A DNA stretch of 64,000 nucleotides from Caballeronia choica (GCF_001544535.1 NZ_FCON02000034.1:1-64000); one strand, 5' to 3'. Positions 53,290 to 62,851 are shown, counted from the stretch's first letter. Made by a program: numbers and translations. Notes: generated by a model from the letters alone, not told the origin.

Positions 53290-55518
53290 TCAGCCCCCCA
53301 GCAGATCCTCGATCATCACCGGCAACTTCCTCACGCGCACACCAGTCGCGTGATGCACCGCGTTGGTGATCGCCGCCGCGATTCCCGCGAGCCCGATCTC
53401 CGCGATGCCGCGCGCACCGAGTTCGTTGAAGATCGTGTCGGGATAGTCGAGAAAGGTCACGTCGAGGGCCGGCGTATCCGCATTCGACGCGATGATGTAG
53501 TCGGCGAGATTGTTGTTGACCGGCGCGCCGTTGCGCGGGTCGTAGCTCGTGTGCTCGAAGAGCGCCATGCCGACGCCCATCACGACCGCGCCTTCGATCT
53601 GGTTGCGTCCCGCTTGCGGGTTCAGGATGCGGCCCGCGTCGATCACCGTCACGACGCGGCTCACGCGCAACTGCGCGATCTCCGGCTGCCAGGTCACTTC
53701 GGCGAAGTGCGCGCCGTACGAGTTGATCGAATATTTCTTCTTCAGCGGATCGTCGAAGCCGCCTTTTGCGCTGCCGTTGCCCGATGCCGCATGCATCTTC
53801 GCGGCTTCGAGGATTTGCCCGAACGGCACGCCGCTCGATGGCGCCTCGCCCTTGCGATGCACGCGGCCCTCGCTGAACGCGAGCTGCTCCGGCTTCGCGC
53901 CCGAGAACGGCGAATCGTCGAGCGACGTGGCGCGCGCCAGCACCGCCTGAACGGCCGCGCGCGCGGCGTCGGAGACCGCCGGAATCACCGATGCCGTCGC
54001 CGCCGAGCCGCCCGAAATCGGCCCGAGCGGCAGCGCGGTATCGCCGAGACCGACTTCGATCCTGTCGAGCGGGAGGCCGGTCTGCTCGGCCACGAGCTGC
54101 GCGAGGATCGTGTAGGTGCCGGTGCCGATGTCCTGCGTGCCGCAGACGACGCGCGCCGTGCCGTCGGCCCGGAGATCGACGGTGGCGTCGGCGGAGAAGC
54201 GAATCCCTGGCCAGCTGCACGCACCCACGCCCCACCCGAGCGTCAGGCCGTCGCGCTTCATCGAACCGACGCCGGGCGTGCGCTTCGACCAGCCGAACTT
54301 TTCCGCGCCGGTGCGCAGGCATTCGATCAGATGCCGCGAAGAAAACGGCAAGCCGGTGCTCTCGTCGACCTTCGGCTCGTTGCCGATGCGGAACTCGACG
54401 GGGTCGCGATTCAGCTTGATCGCGAGCTCGTCCATCGCCGATTCGACCGCGAAGAGGCCGGGCACGGCGCCCGGTCCGCGCATCGCGGTCGGCGAACCGA
54501 CATTGCGTTGCACCGTCGCCGAACTCACGCGCAGGTTCGGCGTGCTGTAGAGGCCGGGCGTCGCTTCGCCGCAGCTTTCGGCGTACTCGTCGAGGATCGC
54601 GCGGTGATTCAGGTAGTCGTGACGCAGCGAAGTGAGCTTGCCGTCCGCATCGGCGGAAAGACGCATGCGCTGCTGCGTGACCGGCCGATGGCCGACGTTC
54701 TGGAACATCATCTTGCGATTCAACACGAGCTTCACGGGCTGGCCCGTGTGACGCGCGGCCGCGGCGGCGAGCAGCGAATGCGGCCACATCCACAGCTTGC
54801 CGCCGAAGCCGGAACCGAGATAACGCGAGATCACGCGCACTTTTTCCTTCGGCAGGCCGAGCATCTGCATCAACGTGCCCTGATGGTTCGAGATCGCCTG
54901 CGTGGTCTCGTAGAACGTGTAGCCTTCGCCGTCCCATTGCACGACGGTCGCGTGCAATTCGATCGGATTGTGCGTCTCGACCGGCGTCACGTAGGTTTCG
55001 TCGAGTGTGACGGGCGCGCTGTCGAACGCGCGCGCCGCGTCGCCGCGCTCGCTCTCGACCTTCAACCCGGCGCTCGCCACGAGCGTGTCGCTCACGTCGT
55101 GCGGCGCGACCTCGTAGCCGACCTTGATGGCCGCGGCCGCCGCACTCGCGGCCTCGAATGTCTCGGCAACGACGACCGCCACGTACTGCCCGTAATAGCG
55201 GATGACATCATCCTCGAAGGGCGGGCGCGCTTCGTCGACGTAACCCGTATCCATCGAATTGCCGGCGATGCGGAAGAAGCGGCCGATGTTGCCGCGATGC
55301 AGGACCGCGCGCACCCCGGGCATCCGTTCGGCGGCGGCGAATTCGAGCGACGTGATCCTGCCGCTCGCGATGGTGCTGCAGACCGGCACTGCGTGCAGCA
55401 GTCCGGGCAAGTCGACATCCGACGTATAGGTGGCGCGGCCGCTGACTTTCAGCGGCCCGTCGATGCGCCGTTGCGGCTGTCCGATGACGGACAGCGGCGA
55501 TTCGATCGCGGTGGGCAT
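53290..55518 (-). CDS. paoC: Xanthine-dehydrogenase-family molybdenum subunit (PaoC-like)
   Basis: This 742-residue catalytic subunit is of PaoC type (E. coli PaoC about 732). The N-terminus PLSVIGQPQRRIDGPLKVSGRATYTSDV, the molybdopterin loop GSGFGGKLWMWPHSLLAAAAA, GAVPGLFAVESAMDELA and the C-terminal GARGIAEIGLAGIAAAITNAV with the catalytic Glu are visible. It oxidises aldehydes (aromatic and other) by hydroxylation at a molybdenum-cytosine-dinucleotide cofactor. Last gene of a three-gene operon (22 bp after the FAD subunit) ended by a terminator. AAGGACACGCTC precedes the ATG. Confidence 0.9.
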   Translation of the reverse strand: MPTAIESPLSVIGQPQRRIDGPLKVSGRATYTSDVDLPGLLHAVPVCSTIASGRITSLEFAAAERMPGVRAVLHRGNIGRFFRIAGNSMDTGYVDEARPPFEDDVIRYYGQYVAVVVAETFEAASAAAAAIKVGYEVAPHDVSDTLVASAGLKVESERGDAARAFDSAPVTLDETYVTPVETHNPIELHATVVQWDGEGYTFYETTQAISNHQGTLMQMLGLPKEKVRVISRYLGSGFGGKLWMWPHSLLAAAAARHTGQPVKLVLNRKMMFQNVGHRPVTQQRMRLSADADGKLTSLRHDYLNHRAILDEYAESCGEATPGLYSTPNLRVSSATVQRNVGSPTAMRGPGAVPGLFAVESAMDELAIKLNRDPVEFRIGNEPKVDESTGLPFSSRHLIECLRTGAEKFGWSKRTPGVGSMKRDGLTLGWGVGACSWPGIRFSADATVDLRADGTARVVCGTQDIGTGTYTILAQLVAEQTGLPLDRIEVGLGDTALPLGPISGGSAATASVIPAVSDAARAAVQAVLARATSLDDSPFSGAKPEQLAFSEGRVHRKGEAPSSGVPFGQILEAAKMHAASGNGSAKGGFDDPLKKKYSINSYGAHFAEVTWQPEIAQLRVSRVVTVIDAGRILNPQAGRNQIEGAVVMGVGMALFEHTSYDPRNGAPVNNNLADYIIASNADTPALDVTFLDYPDTIFNELGARGIAEIGLAGIAAAITNAVHHATGVRVRKLPVMIEDLLGG

Positions 55519-55540
55519 GAGCGTGTCCTTGGGGCGAGGT

Positions 55541-56545
55541 TCAAGCGGGCGCGGTGGCGAGCTTCAATGCATGCACGAGGCAGCGTTGCGCGAGTTCGAC
55601 CTTGAAGCCATTCTGGCTTTGCGGCTTCGCATCGGCGAGGGCCGCTGCGGCGGCGCGTGCGAACGCATCCGCATCGGGCGTGGCCGACGCGAGCGCGGCT
55701 TCCGCTTCGCGCGAGCGCCACGGCTTCGTGCCGACGCCGCCCAGCGCGATGCGCACGTGGCTCAGCTTGCCATCGGCGACGGTGGCGATCACCGCCGCCG
55801 ACGCCAGCGCGAACTCATACGACGCGCGGTCGCGCAGCTTGAGATAGACCGAGCGGCTGCCCGGTGCCGGCGCCGGCAACGTGACGTGCGTGATCAGGTC
55901 GCCCGGTTCGAGCACCGTCTCGCGTTCGGGTGTCGTGCCGGGCAGCAGGAAGAAGTCGTCGATGGCGACCTCGCGCTCGCCGCGCGTGCCCTGGATATGG
56001 ACCGTCGCTTCGAGCGCCGTCAGCGCGACGTTCATGTCCGACGGATTGCTCGCGATGCAGGCGTCGCTCACGCCGAGGATCGCCAGCGTGCGGTTGAAGC
56101 CGCCGATCGCCGAGCAACCCGAGCCGGGCTCGCGCTTGTTGCAAGGCATCGCGGTATCGCGGAAATAGACGCAGCGGGTTCGCTGCAGCAGGTTGCCGCC
56201 GGTCGTCGCCATGTTGCGCAGTTGCGCCGAGGCGCCCGCGAGCAGCGCCTGCGACAGCACCGCATAGCGTTCGCGAATCAGCGGATGCTGGGCGAGGTCC
56301 GCATTGCGCACTGTCGCGCCGATTTTCACGCCGCCGTCCGCGGTGGCTTCGACGTCGTTCAACGGCAAGCGGCTGATGTCGATCACGCGTCCCGGCTGTT
56401 CGACGTTGAGCTTCATCAGGTCGAGCAGCGTCGTGCCGCCTGCGAGAAAGCGCACGTCGGCGCCTTGTTGCGCCGTGCGCGACGAGGCGCCGGCCTGGAT
56501 CGCGTCGCGCACGTCGCGCGCCCGCGAAAGCTGGAAGAGTTCCAT
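55541..56545 (-). CDS. paoB: FAD-binding subunit (PaoB-like) with extra 4Fe-4S motif
   Basis: This 334-residue subunit has the FAD-binding PCMH fold: [14 protein letters not shown] with VIDISRLPL, then [21 protein letters not shown]. PaoB-type proteins carry an extra [4Fe-4S] cluster on a Cys-rich loop, seen here as [14 protein letters not shown] and GSGCSAIGG. It passes electrons from the molybdenum centre to FAD. TGAGGAGCGCGCCGAC precedes the ATG, 13 bases after paoA. Confidence 0.9.
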   Translation of the reverse strand: MELFQLSRARDVRDAIQAGASSRTAQQGADVRFLAGGTTLLDLMKLNVEQPGRVIDISRLPLNDVEATADGGVKIGATVRNADLAQHPLIRERYAVLSQALLAGASAQLRNMATTGGNLLQRTRCVYFRDTAMPCNKREPGSGCSAIGGFNRTLAILGVSDACIASNPSDMNVALTALEATVHIQGTRGEREVAIDDFFLLPGTTPERETVLEPGDLITHVTLPAPAPGSRSVYLKLRDRASYEFALASAAVIATVADGKLSHVRIALGGVGTKPWRSREAEAALASATPDADAFARAAAAALADAKPQSQNGFKVELAQRCLVHALKLATAPA

Positions 56546-56558
56546 GTCGGCGCGCTCC

Positions 56559-57173
56559 TCAGCCTTTACCGCGCACGGCCTGAATCGCCGTGACGATATT
56601 CTGGTAGGCGCCGCAGCGGCACAGGTTGCCGCTCATCGCTTCGCGCACGTCGGCATCGGCGGGACCGACGGGTTCGCCGAGCAGCGCCACCGCCGACATG
56701 ATCTGCCCGGACGTACAGTAGCCGCACTGATAGCCATCGCATTCTACGAACGATTCCTGCATCGGATGCAGGGTCTCGACGCTGCCGATGCCTTCGATCG
56801 TCGTGATCGTGTCGCCTTCGTGATTCGCGGCAAGGCAGAGGCACGAGTTGACGCGGCGTCCGTTCACGTGGACGGTGCACGCGCCGCACTGGCCGTGGTC
56901 GCAGCCCTTTTTCGTGCCGGTCAGGTGCAGGTGCTCGCGCAGGGCGTCGAGGAGCGTCGTGCGCGGGTCGAGCGACATCGAGTAGGACTTGCCGTTGACC
57001 GTCAGTTCGACGGAGGCGGTGGGCGTCGCGGCTGGCGCGGCGGGCGGCGCGAGGACTTCGGCGACATGGCTTGCGCTACTTTCGGGTGCGTGCTTTTCCT
57101 TCGCCCCGTCCGGCATGGGCGGTGTGCGGGGCTTGGTTTTGGTCGTGCTCGATTGGGGGACGTGCTGTTGCAT
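56559..57173 (-). CDS. paoA: 2Fe-2S subunit (PaoA-like), no Tat signal
   Basis: This 204-residue protein has two [2Fe-2S] domains: [21 protein letters not shown] (plant-type ferredoxin fold, from about residue 54) and the C-terminal [12 protein letters not shown]...[13 protein letters not shown]. Instead of the twin-arginine signal of E. coli PaoA, the N-terminus ([20 protein letters not shown], then [13 protein letters not shown]) is polar and Pro-rich, implying a cytoplasmic complex. CAGGAGAAAGCGCA decides the start at 57173. First gene of the operon. Confidence 0.88.
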   Translation of the reverse strand: MQQHVPQSSTTKTKPRTPPMPDGAKEKHAPESSASHVAEVLAPPAAPAATPTASVELTVNGKSYSMSLDPRTTLLDALREHLHLTGTKKGCDHGQCGACTVHVNGRRVNSCLCLAANHEGDTITTIEGIGSVETLHPMQESFVECDGYQCGYCTSGQIMSAVALLGEPVGPADADVREAMSGNLCRCGAYQNIVTAIQAVRGKG

Positions 57174-57417
57174 TGCGCTTTCTCCTGGCAGGGCGACGAG
57201 GCTTGGAGAGGAACATGGTCGAGTCGTATTTCCGGCAGCGCGCTTGGGGCGCGCGCCGAATGCAGTGCCGGCAGACCCGCTCCGGTTGCACGAGCCGGCG
57301 TCGCGCCGGCTGTTCGACCACGCAGCCAGTATAGGCACTTGCTGCAGCTTTTTCAGAACCCGGCGACGGCACTCGCGCAAGCCGTGCCGCGCACGTTCCA
57401 TGCCTGATCGACGAGGT

Positions 57418-58245
57418 TCAGAGGGTCTGCATGAATGCCGCAATCGCCTCGTTCACGCGCTCCGGCATCTGACGATGCGGAGAATGACCGCAAGATGGCA
57501 GTTTTGTCAGTTTCGTCTGTGGTACCTGCTGCGCGATCACGTCGATTTGCGCCATCGTCGCGTATTCGTCGTCCCACCCCTGGATCGCGAGCAACGGACA
57601 CTTGATCGACGTGATCTCGTCCGTGATATCCCACGCGCGGAACGCGGGATCGAGCCAGATGTCGTTCCAGCCGAAGAACGCCGAATCGACGTCGTCGTGA
57701 TAGCGCGAAAGCTTGTCGCGCAGGTCGGTGTTCTCGTAGGCATGCCGGGTCGCGGCGATCGCTTCGACCGAACCCGGTTCGACCGTCACGTGCGGCGCAA
57801 GCACCACGGCGCCGGCGAGTGCCTCTGGAAACGCGGCTGCATAAAGCAGCGCGATCGAGCCGCCATCGCTGTGACCGATCAGCCACATGCGGCGCCGCTC
57901 GGCTGCATCGACGCCGAGCGTATCGAGCAGCGCGGGCAGCACCTCGCTGGCTTGACGGTGCATGAAATCGACCGACCACTTGTCGCCTGCGGCGCGCGGC
58001 GTGGAACGGCCGTAGCCCGGGCGCGAATAGACGAGTCCACGCAGGCCGAGCGCATCGCATAGGGTTTGTGGCCAGTCGCGCCACATCGTGATGGAGCCTA
58101 GTCCTTCGTGGAGGAAGACGGCGACTGGCGCGTCGGGATGCTTTGCGGCGAGCCACTGGTATTCGACACGCAAGGTATCGCGGCCGGGCGTGGCCGGCAG
58201 TTGCGCGAAGGAGACTTGGGTGGGGATCTCTGGTGATCGATTCAT
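57418..58245 (-). CDS. Alpha/beta hydrolase
   Basis: This is a 275-residue hydrolase. The oxyanion loop region is VAVFLHEGLGSITMWRDWP; the nucleophile elbow is WLIGHSDGGSIALLYAAAF with Ser in GHSDG. The acid is probably in AIQGWDDEYATM and the catalytic His in LPSCGHSPHRQ near the C-terminus. An upstream ATG (58272) would add nine residues, and neither start has a clear ribosome site. It lies upstream of the paoABC operon on the same strand (245 bp), possibly supplying an aldehyde or acid by ester cleavage (inference). Confidence 0.82.
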   Translation of the reverse strand: MNRSPEIPTQVSFAQLPATPGRDTLRVEYQWLAAKHPDAPVAVFLHEGLGSITMWRDWPQTLCDALGLRGLVYSRPGYGRSTPRAAGDKWSVDFMHRQASEVLPALLDTLGVDAAERRRMWLIGHSDGGSIALLYAAAFPEALAGAVVLAPHVTVEPGSVEAIAATRHAYENTDLRDKLSRYHDDVDSAFFGWNDIWLDPAFRAWDITDEITSIKCPLLAIQGWDDEYATMAQIDVIAQQVPQTKLTKLPSCGHSPHRQMPERVNEAIAAFMQTL

Positions 58246-58272
58246 GGGTAAGTTGAATTGGGCGAAGTGCAT

Positions 58273-58653
58273 TCGATCATAGCGCGGGGGAGCAGCCCAA
58301 ACCCGAAGCGCTTTCGCCAATCCGTTTCTGTTCCACTATGCGAGACGAAGCTTCCCGACACCACCGTCGGCGCGACTATCGAACCAAACCCGATCCCGCC
58401 TGCACACGGGCTGCGCCATGGATTGCGTCGTGAGCAGGCTTATTAATACCTTGGTAGCATGGCATTGAAATTTCGGACGCGGTAAGGTTCTTCTCGCGCA
58501 GCACAACATCACCCCTATCAACACACAGTTTGCGCGCCGGATTCGCACGACGCTTCCCCGTGCCTCCGGCGCCGCCGCTTCATTTCGACTTGCAGTCACC
58601 GCCCGGTGTGTGCATGTGCCGGGTCTTCCTGAACTGACGAGAAGAGGTGCCAC
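58273..58653. other. Intergenic region between the hydrolase and the DUF3331 gene
   Basis: About 380 bases. It has a lower-GC section around 58430-58500 (GCTTATTAATACCTTGG, GGCATTGAAATTTCGG) that may include promoters for either flanking gene. No open frame with a ribosome site and no terminator-like hairpin was found. Confidence 0.4.
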
Positions 58654-59067
58654 ATGGATGGACGAACCATTGGTCTCGATCCCTGGTCGCAGACGGTCGG
58701 CTGGCTGACGATGCAGTCGGCTTCGACGAACGCGCGTGCACGCGAAAGCCAGCGGGCCGACGAATCCGTCGCGAGACGCCAGCGCTGCATAAGCACCGAG
58801 TTGGCGCATGCGAACGTCGCGGTCAGCGTGATCGACCGGCCGACCGCAAGCACCGCCACCGTCGCGTGGTGCGACCCGAGCTCGTGCCGCTACGGCGATC
58901 AGGTCTGGCGCGCGAGCGTCGCGCGGCAAGCAGGCACCTGCGCCCTGAGCGGCAGGAGCATAGGCCGCGGCGACGCCATCTATCGGCCGCGCGCGTGCCG
59001 GCCTTCGCCGCTGAACGCCGGCGCGATGATCCTTGCCGCCGTCGTCGAGGGTGTGCCGCGCGGATAA
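58654..59067 (+). CDS. DUF3331 domain protein
   Basis: This is a 137-residue protein. The C-terminal half (about 70-137) has the DUF3331 pattern: VAWCDPSSCRYGDQVWRAS, ARQAGTCALSGRSIGRGDAIYRPR and LNAGAMILAAVV. The family is almost restricted to Burkholderia and relatives and resembles a compact zinc-ribbon-like domain with Cys pairs. AAGAGGTGCCAC precedes the ATG. Function unknown; single gene. Confidence 0.82.
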   Translation: MDGRTIGLDPWSQTVGWLTMQSASTNARARESQRADESVARRQRCISTELAHANVAVSVIDRPTASTATVAWCDPSSCRYGDQVWRASVARQAGTCALSGRSIGRGDAIYRPRACRPSPLNAGAMILAAVVEGVPRG

Positions 59068-59589
59068 CAGGCATGTGCGATGCTCCTTTTGTCCGGTGAT
59101 CGCGGGTCGGAGGGGCGCAATTTTCGCTCGCTGTTGTTTGGATTCCTTGTTTATCCGACTGACCCTCGCCTGAGCGCGCTTCGCCGCTGCGCACGATCGC
59201 TTTATCGAAGCTCACCGATTGCGTTCCGAATGATGTCGTTTGCGTGACACGCGTGCAAACGTCGAATGGAGCGGCTTGTTCCCTCGCGACATGTCCCGTC
59301 GCGAGCGGCTTCGTCCTTTAACGCGTACGGTCCCATCGCACGATCGAGCGATGCTTCCGCGCGTTCCCTCCGCAACCACGCGACGATGCGTTCAATTCGC
59401 CGCTCGACCACGCCTCCGTCACGCCGCATCGAACGCATCGCGCCGCCGACATCTCGCCATCCCGCTATTGGTGAACGTCATCACGTGGCATCGGGTTCGT
59501 TAGAATTGCGCGTCGATTGTCTGCGGCATGGCGCTTGCGCGAGACGCGACATCGATGCAACACCCGCCATGAATCAACCAGAGGCCGCA
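59068..59589. other. Long intergenic region with a perfect hairpin
   Basis: About 520 bases without a convincing gene. One perfect 8-bp dyad, CTCGCGAC-ATGTCCC-GTCGCGAG (59283-59305), has no T-run. A 78-codon minus-strand frame (59202-59438) is Arg-rich and lacks a ribosome site, so it is not called. The rest may hold the promoter of the 59590 gene. Confidence 0.4.
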
Positions 59590-60099
59590 ATGGACGATCC
59601 CTACGAACGACGCGCTTTACTCCTCCATCTCGGCGATGTGCTCGAAGCGATCTACTGCCTGACGAAGTGCGCCGACAGCCGCGCGAGCATCGGCGAAGCG
59701 CTCGAGCAGAACGACTCGCTCGTGAGTTTCAGCATCCTCCGTCATGCCGATGCGAGCATGCATCCGGCCGATTTCATTCGACGCGCGACGGGCGCTTTCT
59801 TCGTCTGGCCGAAGGCGCTGCTCGACGAAACCCTGAACCGGCAATTGCTGGCCCACACGGTGCAGCACGATCTGTTCGCCGGCAATGCGGCAGGATGGGA
59901 GGCGTACGTGAGCGAGCGACGCAAGGAAGTGCCGTGGTTCGGCGTGGACTTGCCGCAAGTGCCGGAGCCGGAAGCGGACGCCGCCCCCGAGGCTGCCCCG
60001 AGCCAAGCCGATGCACCGCTCGAAGAGGCTCAACCCGATCCGCAACCGTCTGATGCTCCACCGTCGCGCTATTCGACGTGGCCGTGGCGCGACGAGTGA
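59590..60099 (+). CDS. Hypothetical protein, 169 residues
   Basis: The start MDDPYERRALLLHLGDVLEA has AGAGGCCGCA before it; an ATG seven codons earlier (59569) is also possible. The first 115 residues look like a compact helical domain (SFSILRHADASMHPADFIRRATGAFFVWPKALLDETL in outline). The last about 55 are rich in Pro, Glu and Ala, a low-complexity acidic tail ending STWPWRDE. Function not recognised. Confidence 0.6.
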   Translation: MDDPYERRALLLHLGDVLEAIYCLTKCADSRASIGEALEQNDSLVSFSILRHADASMHPADFIRRATGAFFVWPKALLDETLNRQLLAHTVQHDLFAGNAAGWEAYVSERRKEVPWFGVDLPQVPEPEADAAPEAAPSQADAPLEEAQPDPQPSDAPPSRYSTWPWRDE

Positions 60100-60248
60100 A
60101 ACCACCGCACGCAGAACCAAGAGAGAGATCCGGGGCGGCACTCCGCTCGTGCTCGGTGTCCGCATCGGGATGAGGTGCTGAGCGCGCCTGCGCCGCTTTG
60201 GTGGCGAGGGTAAAATCGAAGCCCTCCTGTCGAACTGCCTTTCGCCAC

Positions 60249-61163
60249 ATGTTCATCGAAACCCCGCTGCTGGAATCGCGCGCTCTCTCGGAACGCCTGG
60301 GCAAATCCGTCTGGCTGAAGATGGAAGCGATGCAGCCGACCGGCTCATTCAAGGCGCGCGGCATCAGCCACGCCTGCGCGGTCTACAAGGAACGCGGCGC
60401 AAAGCGCTTCGTGTCGTCCTCGGGCGGCAATGCGGGACTCGCCGTCGCCTACGCGGGGCGCAAGCTCGGTGTGCCGGTGCGGGTCGTCGTGCCCGAGACG
60501 ACTTCCGAGCGCGCCAAGCATCTGATCGGCATGGAAGGCGCCGAAGTGGTGGTGCACGGCAAGTCGTGGGACGAGGCAAACCGCTTCGCGCTCGCATCGT
60601 GCACGTCCGCCGACGCGTTCCTCCATCCATTCGACGATCCGCTCCTCTGGGAAGGCCACGCGACCATGATCGACGAAGTTGCGCGCGCGGGTCTGACGCC
60701 GGACGCCGTTGTTCTCTCGGTGGGCGGCGGCGGACTGCTGTGCGGCGCCGTCCAGGGATTGCGCCGCAACGGCTGGGAAGACGTGCCGCTGATCGCAGTC
60801 GAAACTGAAGGCGCCGACTCATATGCACGCTCGCTTGCGGCCGGCGAGTGCGTCGAACTGCAGGCGATTACCAGCATCGCCACATCGCTGGGTGCGCGCC
60901 GCGTGTGTGCCGAATCGCTGTCGGCCGCAGAAAGGCGGCCCATTACGAGCGTTGTGGTATCCGACCGGCAGGCCGTCGCGGGATGTATCGAACTATTGAA
61001 CGAGCACAGGGTCGTCGTGGAGCCCGCTTGCGGCGCGTCCGTCGCGGCGCTCGATTCCGGTGTCGAGCCATTGCGCGCTGCGCGGAACATCTTGCTGATT
61101 GTGTGCGGCGGTGTCGGCACGAATGTCGACCAGTTGAAGCGCTGGTCCGCCGACGCCGGCTAA
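60249..61163 (+). CDS. PLP-dependent serine/threonine dehydratase-like enzyme
   Basis: This 304-residue protein of fold type II PLP enzymes has the cofactor lysine Lys35 in TGSFKARG, the phosphate-contacting loop SSGGNAGLAVAYA, and the Gly-rich phosphate-binding loop LSVGGGGLLCGAV. A typical C-terminus is LLIVCGGVGTN. It lies closest to serine dehydratases (short, without the regulatory ACT domain of IlvA). Product would be pyruvate or 2-oxobutyrate plus ammonia. The ATG has no strong ribosome site. Confidence 0.82.
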   Translation: MFIETPLLESRALSERLGKSVWLKMEAMQPTGSFKARGISHACAVYKERGAKRFVSSSGGNAGLAVAYAGRKLGVPVRVVVPETTSERAKHLIGMEGAEVVVHGKSWDEANRFALASCTSADAFLHPFDDPLLWEGHATMIDEVARAGLTPDAVVLSVGGGGLLCGAVQGLRRNGWEDVPLIAVETEGADSYARSLAAGECVELQAITSIATSLGARRVCAESLSAAERRPITSVVVSDRQAVAGCIELLNEHRVVVEPACGASVAALDSGVEPLRAARNILLIVCGGVGTNVDQLKRWSADAG

Positions 61164-61176
61164 ACACGGATTTAGC

Positions 61177-61205
61177 TTGACAGTCAATCAGCGAACACGT
61201 ACTGT
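61177..61205 (+). promoter_or_regulatory. Predicted promoter of the cold-shock gene
   Basis: A consensus TTGACA (61177-61182) and TACTGT (61200-61205) are 17 bases apart. Transcription would start near 61212, leaving an unusually long leader of about 130 bases, as common for cspA-type genes. Confidence 0.5.
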
Positions 61206-61342
61206 TCGGGTCGAAGTATTCAAGAAGTCCGATTGTCGTTCATCATCCTCCGTTTCCACCGCGGTATTTGTTGTCCTCTTTCCTCCTTGATGCTTCTCTC
61301 GTCCCACTCGGGACGGCTTAATCTTTAACTCAAGGAATTCTC

Positions 61343-61546
61343 ATGGATACCGGTATCGTCAAGTGGTTCAACGACAGCAAAGGCTTTGGCTTCATCACCC
61401 CGGACAAGGGCGGTGACGACCTTTTCGCGCATTTCTCCGAAATCCGCAGCGAAGGCTTCAAGACCCTGGCCGAAAACCAGAAGGTCAGCTTCGAAACCAA
61501 GCAAGGCCCGAAGGGTCTGCAAGCTTCGAACATCACGCCGCTGTAA
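61343..61546 (+). CDS. cspA: Cold-shock protein, CspA family
   Basis: This 67-residue single OB-fold RNA chaperone has RNP1 KGFGFI and RNP2 DLFAHF, both intact, with [10 protein letters not shown] at the end. It binds single-stranded RNA or DNA and prevents secondary structure at low temperature or in stationary phase. CAAGGAATTCTC precedes the ATG. A long leader and a downstream dyad flank it. The paralogue number in the genome is unknown, so which Csp it corresponds to is uncertain. Confidence 0.93.
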   Translation: MDTGIVKWFNDSKGFGFITPDKGGDDLFAHFSEIRSEGFKTLAENQKVSFETKQGPKGLQASNITPL

Positions 61547-61577
61547 TATCCCGCTGTAAGCAGTAGATACAACGCTC

Positions 61578-61605
61578 GTCGCGAATCGGCATGCCGGTTC
61601 GCGAC
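61578..61605 (+). terminator. Strong dyad downstream of the cold-shock gene
   Basis: GTCGCGAA/TTCGCGAC enclose CGGCATGCCG, itself a palindrome. There is no T-run, so it may act as a 3'-end stabiliser or a Rho-associated stop rather than a standard intrinsic terminator. Confidence 0.4.
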
Positions 61606-61838
61606 AGTAGCTGAAACCCTCGCGGAGCTTCGTACTCCCGCCACGGTTGCCGCAAAAGCGGCACACCATCGCAGCGCCCCTTCAGCATCTCCCCAGCGTT
61701 TTTTCTCGCGGGCGCTTCGCGTTATTTCCAGCGCTAATTTCAGCGTCATACCCAGCGGCCTTCCAGGCTTCAAATCAAGCGTTCTACGCATCGGCACGGC
61801 TCGTTTTGCCGCGACCGCATGTGCGCGCTCGCAATATC

Positions 61839-62063
61839 ATGCATAACTCAAACATCCAAAAATACAACGGCTATAAAGTTCTCCCGTCGGCGCATCGTCT
61901 GCCTGACGGATCGTTCGCATCGAATCTCCTGCTCGAGCGCGACAGCGGCGCGGGCGAAGCGATGCGCTATCAGTTTCACATCCTCGACTGCTTCGACGAC
62001 GAACAAGCGGCGCTCGGCCATTCGTGTCGCTGGGCGCGCGAATGGGTCGACTGTCGCGGCTAG
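61839..62063 (+). CDS. Small conserved protein (DUF6566-like), 74 residues
   Basis: The protein MHNSNIQKYNGYKVLPSAHR continues with LPDGSFASNLLLERD, YQFHILDCFDDEQAALGHSC and RWAREWVDCRG. It aligns by spaced residues with the protein at 15943-16167 (DGSFxA, LDxF, AL, WAxEWxD) and has the same length, so both belong to one Burkholderia family of unknown function. The ribosome site is poor. The paralogy supports coding. Confidence 0.65.
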   Translation: MHNSNIQKYNGYKVLPSAHRLPDGSFASNLLLERDSGAGEAMRYQFHILDCFDDEQAALGHSCRWAREWVDCRG

Positions 62064-62318
62064 ACGTTCTTGGACCCCCGGGCGTGGCGCTGCGCACAGC
62101 CATCTTTGCGCAATTCATGGTGGGCAAGCGCCGCACCGTGCCGCCGATCGAAAAAATGGCGGAAGATGCTGGTGTTTCTGGCGTGGCACGCAGCGCAGGA
62201 TCGGTATCCTTGACTGCAGGCCGGGCGGCGGACGAGGGGCTCGAACGGCAAGCCGAGCCTTTACGTGCCGACCACGGCCGCTACGATTAAAAAACACCGC
62301 TTCGGGGTTCGCACGCCA

Positions 62319-62849
62319 ATGAGACTTTCCACCTTTGCTGGAACTGCACTGCTCGTCGCCAGTGGCGCCGCGCTCGCACAGCAGCCGATGACCGTGCCCG
62401 GCCGCAGCCAGAGCACGGGCCAGCAGGCCGTCGACAACGCCGCCTGCTACGCCTACGCCAACGAGACCACGCGCGTCGTCATGGCGCGCGAGCCACAGAC
62501 CGCCCCGCGCGATCAGCCACGCGAAGCGCGGCCGCTCACGCCGCCGCGTCCCGTCGAGCCGCCGCTTCCGCCGAACGCTTCCGGCGCGCTGGCGGCCTCC
62601 GCGCCGATGTCGGCGAGTGCCGCGATGCCTGCCAGCGGCGCACCCGCGGCCATGGCCGCGGGGGCGTCGGCGCCGGATGGGGCGTCCGGCGCCAACGCCG
62701 CATCGGGTGCCGCTGCCGCGAGCGGGGCGTCGGATGCGCAGTACGCCGAGTTGAAGATGCCGCCGCTGCCGCCGCCCGAGCCGCCGATGACGCGCTACTG
62801 GCGCGCATATGGCGACTGCATGCAGGGCAAGGGCTACTTCGTGCGTTGA
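62319..62849 (+). CDS. Secreted Ala/Pro-rich protein of unknown function
   Basis: This is a 176-residue protein with signal peptide MRLSTFAGTALLVASGAALAQ. The mature N-terminus has DNAACYAYANETTRVVMARE; a low-complexity Ala/Ser/Pro linker spans about residues 60-145 (repeated ASG and SAAMPASG). The C-terminus TRYWRAYGDCMQGKGYFVR has the look of a small Cys-containing domain. The two Cys in the N- and C-terminal parts could form a disulfide in the periplasm. Function unknown. Confidence 0.65.
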   Translation: MRLSTFAGTALLVASGAALAQQPMTVPGRSQSTGQQAVDNAACYAYANETTRVVMAREPQTAPRDQPREARPLTPPRPVEPPLPPNASGALAASAPMSASAAMPASGAPAAMAAGASAPDGASGANAASGAAAASGASDAQYAELKMPPLPPPEPPMTRYWRAYGDCMQGKGYFVR

Positions 62850-62851
62850 GC

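Noticed and set aside
59202-59438. A 78-codon minus-strand gene in the 520-bp gap
   Set aside because: Arg-rich composition, no ribosome site and no recognisable pattern.
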